From Spinacia oleracea (taxonomy: Eukaryota; Streptophyta; Magnoliopsida; Caryophyllales; Amaranthaceae): a stretch of DNA of 64,000 nt. Every line of letters starts with the position of its first letter. Position 1 is the stretch's first letter. Below the pieces are notes generated by a model, which searched no databases, was not told the origin of the DNA, and saw nothing but the letters and a program-made list of their open reading frames with translations. This document shows positions 58,270-64,000 of the stretch, one piece after another. The DNA is taken from NCBI RefSeq assembly GCF_020520425.1, contig NC_079492.1, positions 145,173,861 to 145,237,860 on the forward strand, in the 5' to 3' direction. The position numbers and the translations under genes are program-made.

Positions 58270-58560
58270 TTTACTAATAATTCAGATTTTGCAGCAACAT
58301 GTTACATGTCCGTGGAAAATTCAGTTACTTATGGACGACGTTAAAAATTTGCTTAAACATTTTGACAGTTTTACTTCGCATCATATTTATAGAGAAGCTA
58401 ACCGTGCAACAGACTACGTTGCATCCATCGGTCACCACATTCAGACCTACCAAAATATAGATCCTCTTATTGATCTTAAATTCTCTTATTTTATTTCCTT
58501 AGATAAGTTAGGATATAGTATCCTAACTTCCGTTTACTTTTCATTTTTTTTTTTTTTTTA
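58270..58560 (+). mobile_element. LINE 3' fragment (RNase H end)
   Basis: PWKIQLLMDDVKNLLKHFDS and HHIYREANRATDYVASIGHH are the end of the LINE RNase H domain. A T-rich tail follows at about 58543-58560. Confidence 0.7.
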
Positions 58561-59458
58561 ATTTTATTACCAAGGCCCAAGGGTAGGATTTTACTTCACC
58601 TTATCTAGACGGTAAAAAGCCTTGTAAAACTATAGTTTGGTTTCTAGTTTCAACGGAATATATATAGAATTTCTAATTTCAACGGAAACCATTTTCTAAT
58701 TTCCTAATCTCACCATGTTCCGGTTACACATAATCAGACTAAGCATCACAATGACATTCCAACTTAGAATGCTCCCAACAAAAAGTATAATCAGTTGCAT
58801 ATGAACCTCTAGATGAATACCAACCAATTTGACACCACAATATGATCTTTTTTCTCCCGATCACTCGTACATTGATATAGTTTGCTTGAACAGGGTGTTT
58901 AAAGCGTAATATAGCTTCACTTTTCAACAAATATTAACACAAATACAAATATTTCTTAATCCAGGTACTTTCTTTCCAACCCTGAATTATTTTACTTGCA
59001 CACAAATTCAATCCACAAAATATACTACCTGTGAACGAAATTGTTTCGAGGAATACATTGTCCTGAAACAGATCCATAGTATTGTGCGTCCTGACATGTA
59101 ATACAAACCAATCACAAAAACAAGGATCACAATCTGATAAAATGATTAAACATCTGATTGACAATACAAACAAATCACATAAACAAGGATCACAATCTGA
59201 TAAAATGATTAAACATCTGATTGACTACTACGTACCTTACTGCTAGCAGAAGATTTTACGCTTTCATCAGCTGTCTTAATTTCTGCCAAATCCTCATCCT
59301 CTTGCACCTAAGAGACAAACTCGATGATTCAGAAAAATGGAACTCAAGAGGCAACGAGTTAAGACTCACAGGCAAAAGGTACAACATACTTCCACTTTCT
59401 GGCGCAAAAGAGTACAAACACAGTTAAAAACATACTATTGACAACATACACCATTTGA

Positions 59459-59683
59459 GAAAAATTCTTAAGACTATACTAGGTATAGTCCTTAATACCT
59501 ATACTAACAACACAGTTTGTTAAAAGCAGGGTGATTGCATTTTGTCATTTGGTACCAAATGACATAGTTTGGTACTCACAACTCACAACGAATCAAAGGT
59601 AAATGTTTTTTTGGTGGGACAAACTCAATTTATTACCTGAAATTGCCATTTAGCTCTTAGTATAGGATTTAAAGACTATACAA
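59459..59683. mobile_element. 225-bp hAT-like MITE in the kinase paralogue
   Basis: Flanked by a perfect 8-bp target duplication CCATTTGA (59451-59458 and 59684-59691), which occurs once at the equivalent site of the intact gene (CCATTTGATAG near 43580). AAGACTATAC-type motifs lie near both ends. Confidence 0.75.
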
Positions 59684-59750
59684 CCATTTGATAGTTAAAA
59701 ATAGAGAGAGTAACAGAAATTTGTAGAAATTTGTAACTCGTGTTAAGCTA

Positions 59751-60075
59751 AGGCTCTGTTTGGTAGGGCGTAAAAACATTTTCATTGTAAAATGATTTTC
59801 CATGGAAAACATTTTTCAAGGGAAAACACAATTTCAAACTAATTTTCCTTTGTTTGGTAACTTAAAGGAAAATGGGAGAAGATGGTGAAGATTGAGGGGA
59901 AGAAAGGAGAGGGAGGTAAGGAGGAAAGAAGGAAAAGTGGTTTACCTCCATTTCAAATGGAAAATGGTCATGGAAAATTGTTTTCCATCCCTTATCCAAC
60001 CAAACAACGTAAAATGATTGAAAAGGGGAAAATCGTTTTTCATGAAAACGTTTTACGCCCTACCAAACGGAACCT
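59751..60075. mobile_element. MITE with GTTTGGTAGGGCGTAAAA ends
   Basis: AGGCTCTGTTTGGTAGGGCG at the left and, inverted, AGGTTCCGTTTGGTAGGGCG at the right. The interior is purine-rich. Confidence 0.7.
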
Positions 60076-61856
60076 AAATGAAAGTAAAACTCGCGGGGTA
60101 CTAGTATAAGAGATAAGTTACCCAAACAAATGCCATACCTGTGATATAGCCTCTTGCTGTGCTGACGGCATTCTCTTCAGAGCAAGTTGAGCGGCATCTT
60201 TAAGCTGCAAAGTTAACAAACCAAGATTAACTCTCATACCATCAACAAGAACACCTAAACAACAGATTAGGGATATAACAGGAGGACCTGCAGGGCTTTC
60301 ACACGATCCCACAGTGGTGGCAAGTATGCTGACAGTTTCTTCACTGAGAGCTCAGGCGGCTTGGCATGTTTAAAGAAAGAATGCTTTTCTTGACCTTACA
60401 CCAGACACATGGCAAACATTTCTGTAAAAAAACTGACAAACAGCTACAAATACACCAGTTAGATGATTATATTAGCAGTAAATAGAAAAATAGACGTATT
60501 AGCTAACTGGGATATAAGGACACAGAAACACTATATCGAATGATTAAGGAAAAACAGAAGAATAGAAGTATTAGCTAACTGGTAAGGACAAACACTCCAG
60601 TTTGATGATTATTTTAGCAGTGAACAGAAGAATAGAAGTATCACCTAACTAAGATACAAGTACACCCAGAAACACTGTGTCGAATGATTTAGGAAAAATA
60701 AATGTACAAAGTACAACCCACAGGCTACAATTTGCACAAATAATCTGGTACGATAAACCAGGCATCAGATGTGAGAGCTAATAAGTGTGAAAAATCCAAT
60801 AAAATTTGAGAAGGCCATTACAATTTGTGAGGAAAGAGCCAAGAGGGGAACTACAGATAAGTTCCCACAAAAGACATCAAGTCGCGTTGGTGTGACAAAT
60901 TTTAACCACTTTACAGCTAGAAACATAAAGATAAAGTTACTGACATGAAAAAATAATTAATCTTTGAGAACTTCTTATCACGGTCGCAGTAAAGCCCTGG
61001 TGGAGCATTCTGTATAGTCATAAGCAGAACCTAAAATGTAAACACACAAGGGAAAGAAGTCAGGGGCGAACGATGAAGCATCATGTTTAGTATGAATAAG
61101 ATTGTTGGAAGTATTTTTTTTAAAAAGGTCGATACCTTCATTGGAGGATATTTCGAGAAGCGTGCATGACCATGAGCTAATTCGAGTTCAGCTCCTCCAA
61201 GGCTCCAAATGACCTTACGTCAGTCCTGATCCTCCTGAACAAGAAAAATGCACTCAGCAACATGTTTCAGTGTATTATATTTTAATAATCTCACCATAAA
61301 TACAAGTGCAAGCCAACTACCAGAGTGGTAACTTTGGTTCCCTTAGAAGAAAAATCATCATTTTCAGTTTTAACTTTGTTAAGAGCAATATATCACGCTG
61401 ACTGCACTCATTGTAAAACTCAATGAAAGAAAGGGTCAAAGGGAAATGTCCACAGAAGTTCAGAAGATTATTTGGAGGTATTCCATTTGAACAGATTGAG
61501 GAACTTAGATTAGTTTTACTATAGTTGTCATGTTAACTTTGAAAATTGTCAATAGAAAATCTAGTTAATCTAGTTTTCTAGTTTCCAGAATAGAAAATGC
61601 TATTTTTAGTGTCAAAACAGCAATGCTCTAAAGATAATTTTAGCACTTCTATATTCTGGTAGTCGACCAAAAATAGTAATATGGAGTACTTAAGTATCTA
61701 GGATACTGTTCAGCAACAGCCCAAGCTAAAGAGGAATTGAGGGTATTGCAGTTAGATACAGCTAGGAGTTTCTTAATAGAGAAGGCAGAGACACAAAGGG
61801 GTTCTTGTTAAGAGTTAAATGTAGAGAGAAGAAAGAAAAGCAAAGGTACTACTAAC

Positions 61857-64000
61857 CAGTGCAGCCTGTGCTTTCAAGTCCTCAATATCAAAGTTCCATG
61901 CACTAACACCTCTCTTGTATTCATTCTGGTGCAGAAGAGTACAAAAACAGTTCAAAAATACTATTGACAACATGATATACCATTTGATAGTTAAAAAAAA
62001 GAGAGATTAGCAGAAAATTCAGAACTCGTGTTAAGCTAAATGAAAGTCGAGCTCACAGGTTACAAATATAAGAGAAAAGTTGCCCAAACAAATGTCATAC
62101 CTGTGATATAGCCTCTTGCTGTGCTGAAGGCAATAACTTCAGGGCAAGTTGAGCGTCATCTCTAAGCTGCAAAATTAACAAACGAAGATAAACTCTCACA
62201 CCATTAAATACAACACCTAAAATAACAGATTAGGGATCTAAAAGGAGGACCTGCAGGGTTTTCACACGGTTCCATAGTGGTGGCAAGTCTGCTAACAGTT
62301 TCTTCACAGAAAGCTCAGGCGGTTTGGCATGTTTAAAGAAAGAATGCTTGAGTAGCTTCTCGGCAGTAGGCCGCTTTGCTGGATCTTTCACCAGACACAT
62401 TGCAATCATTTCTTTAAAAGACTGATAAACAGCTACCAAATACTCCAGTTAGATGATTATATTTGCAGAATTGCAGTGAATAGAACAGTATAAGTATTAG
62501 CTAATTAGGATATGAGGACCCAGAAACAATGTCGATTGATTAAGGGGGAAAAAAATTGTGCTTGTACAAAGTAAAACCCACAGGCTAAAGTTTGCACAAA
62601 TAAGTGTGAAAAGAGGCCACATTTCATATTTCAAGTTAAGAAATCCAATACTTCCTCCATTTCTTAATAGATGCATCATACGGAAATGACACATGAACCA
62701 AGGAGAAGGAGATAGAGTGTGGTATTTACATATTTGCCATATTACTGTCCCCTTTTTTAGAAACAAAGTTCAGGACAAGAAAGTAATTTTGCACACAATA
62801 AGTTACTAAATGGAGAAATAATGCATTTATTGAGAAACATAATTAAAAGAAAAGGAATATGATGCATCTATTAAGAAACGGAGGAAGAAAATTTTAAGAA
62901 GGTCAAGAAGACGCAAGTCGCGATGGTGTGACAAGTATTTAACCACATTACAGAGAGAAACATAAAACATAAAGTTCCTGACATGCGAAACGATTAACCT
63001 TTGAGAACTTTTTATCCCGGTCATGGTCAAGTCCTGGTGGAGCATTTTGTAAAGTCATAAGCAAAACCTAAAAATGAAATCACACAAGCGAAAGAAGTCA
63101 TAGTGAGCATCATGTTTTTTATACGAAGTATATAAGACCGCTGTGAACTGAACAAATAAAAAGTCAATACCTTCATATAAGGATATTTCGAGAAGGGTGC
63201 ATGACCATGAGCTAATTCAAGTGCAGTTATTCCAAATGACCATATGTCAGCCCTGAACAAGAAAAATGCACTCAGCAACATGTTCCAGTACATTAAGTTT
63301 TAATAATCTCACCATAAATACAAGTACAAGCCAACTAATAGAGCGGAAACTTTGGTTCCCTTAGAAGAAAATTCATCATTTTCAGTTCTTTACTCTGTTA
63401 ATAGAGTAATGTCTCATGCTGTTTGCACTCACTGCAGAGCTCAATGAAAGAAAAGGCAATGCCCTCCAGGTCCACAGAACATATATTGGAGGCATTTCAT
63501 TTGAAGACATTGAGGTAACTTTTGTCATTAATAAGGGGGCAGAAGATTTTACTTTTACAAATAATTCTGTTTTTAGATAAGTCTGCAATGGCCTTCAATT
63601 CAACTATTGGATTTGATATAGTAATTTCAGTTTAAATTTGAAACACATGCTTTAGCACCTCTTCCATATCTCTGGTAGTTTTCATGTGTTGGTCTTGAAA
63701 TTTCAACGTGTATGATATTAGTTGCATAAAGATCTTAGATTAATTTTACTATAGCAGTAATGTTAATTTTGAGAATTGTCAATAGAAAATCTAGTTTTCT
63801 AGTTTCCAGAAATCTCATTTTTAGTGTCAAAACAGCTTTGCTTTAAAGATAATTTTAGCACTTATATATTCTGGTGGCCGACACCAACAGTTCTACTTAA
63901 GTACTTCCTCAGTTCTTATTTAGTTGACACAGTTTGACAGAGAAACAAAGGGGATATTCTTAAGAGTTAAATGTAGAAAGAGAAAGAGATAAAGGAAAGA
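61857..64000 (-). CDS. kinase paralogue, copy 2 (exons 5-9 intact; runs off the window)
   Basis: Exons equivalent to 5-9 of the kinase gene, all with the same lengths, phases and splice sites: 63252-63171 ([20 protein letters not shown]), 63067-62999 ([20 protein letters not shown]), 62421-62251 ([20 protein letters not shown]), 62166-62101 ([20 protein letters not shown]) and 61925-61857 ([20 protein letters not shown]). No lesion is seen in these. Exons 1-4 would lie beyond 64000. Downstream comes copy 1, starting again in intron 4, so a transcript would meet exon 5 after exon 9, which is out of phase (exon 9 ends phase 0, exon 5 needs phase 2). Probably not a working kinase gene, though a truncated protein is possible. 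Confidence 0.75.
62651..62887. mobile_element. Stowaway-like MITE in kinase paralogue copy 2
   Basis: CTTCCTCCATTTCTTAATAG at the left and ATTAAGAAACGGAGGAAG at the right. It interrupts an intron 6 stretch that is continuous in the main gene (about 44170-44190). Confidence 0.7.

Larger units (their letters stand above)
58690..61857 (-). pseudogene. kinase paralogue, copy 1 (exons 5-8, 10, 11; degenerate)
   Basis: Homologous to 41250-45410 of the kinase gene. Exon equivalents: exon 11 at about 59029-59094, exon 10 at about 59236-59307, exon 8 at about 60140-60205, exon 7 at about 60290-60440 (internally deleted after KHSFFKHA's codons), exon 6 at about 60962-61030 (donor GT changed to AT) and exon 5 at about 61132-61238 (disrupted). 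Exon 9 is absent: sequence jumps from intron 9 to intron 8 near 59399. Homology ends left of 58690, so exons 12-22 are missing. Two MITEs (59459-59683 and 59751-60075) have inserted. Confidence 0.9.

Overview
This is a repeat-rich nuclear window from a flowering plant. Genes are intron-rich with GT-AG junctions, plastid transit peptides occur, and the spacers are packed with Stowaway-type MITEs (TA target sites, ends like CTCCCTCCGTCCC). The very frequent ACTCCGTA-type MITE ends suggest a Caryophyllales eudicot such as an Amaranthaceae species; that placement is inference.

Host genes, left to right: (1) a single-exon plastid HpcH/HpaI-type aldolase (914-2023, minus); (2) a three-exon AWPM-19 membrane protein gene (6622-9318, minus); (3) a HIPP metal-binding-protein pseudogene (about 9530-10355, minus), frameshifted and missing its first exon; (4) the gene for cytosolic ribosomal protein eS7 (CDS 13057-14992, minus, 191 codons, with a 5'UTR exon near 15958-16060); (5) two convergent genes for predicted plastid membrane proteins of unknown function (24777-26182 plus; 27000-29360 minus); (6) a 22-exon, 17-kb Ste20/GCK kinase gene of the SPAK/OSR1/FRAY type (31398-48746, minus, 729 aa); (7) from 58.7 kb to the right edge, a partial paralogue of that kinase in which the block of exons 5-9 occurs twice in tandem. 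All exon models were built by hand from splice sites and reading phase.

The rest is transposon landscape: more than ten Stowaway-like MITEs, several hAT-like and MULE-like non-autonomous elements, one miniature CACTA, one miniature Helitron, pieces of at least five non-LTR elements, and one LTR-type fossil. Many are nested: MULE in LINE (10.6-12.0 kb), retroposon in Stowaway (18.2-19.1 kb), MULE in Stowaway (21.7-22.8 kb), Helitron in Stowaway (57.7-58.3 kb).

The most unusual object is the 788-bp MULE-like element at 21905-22692. It has about 100-bp inverted ends and a perfect 10-bp target duplication, and it carries two tandem tRNA-Arg-like sequences bracketed by six copies of a 23-bp near-perfect palindrome whose arm changes are partly compensatory. 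Other strong observations are the kinase exon-block duplication with a readable junction, a duplicated splice donor around a half-Stowaway in the eS7 gene, a 609-bp retroposon with a strong hairpin and 14-bp target duplication, and two elements that share a design of palindromic ends plus internal tandem repeats.
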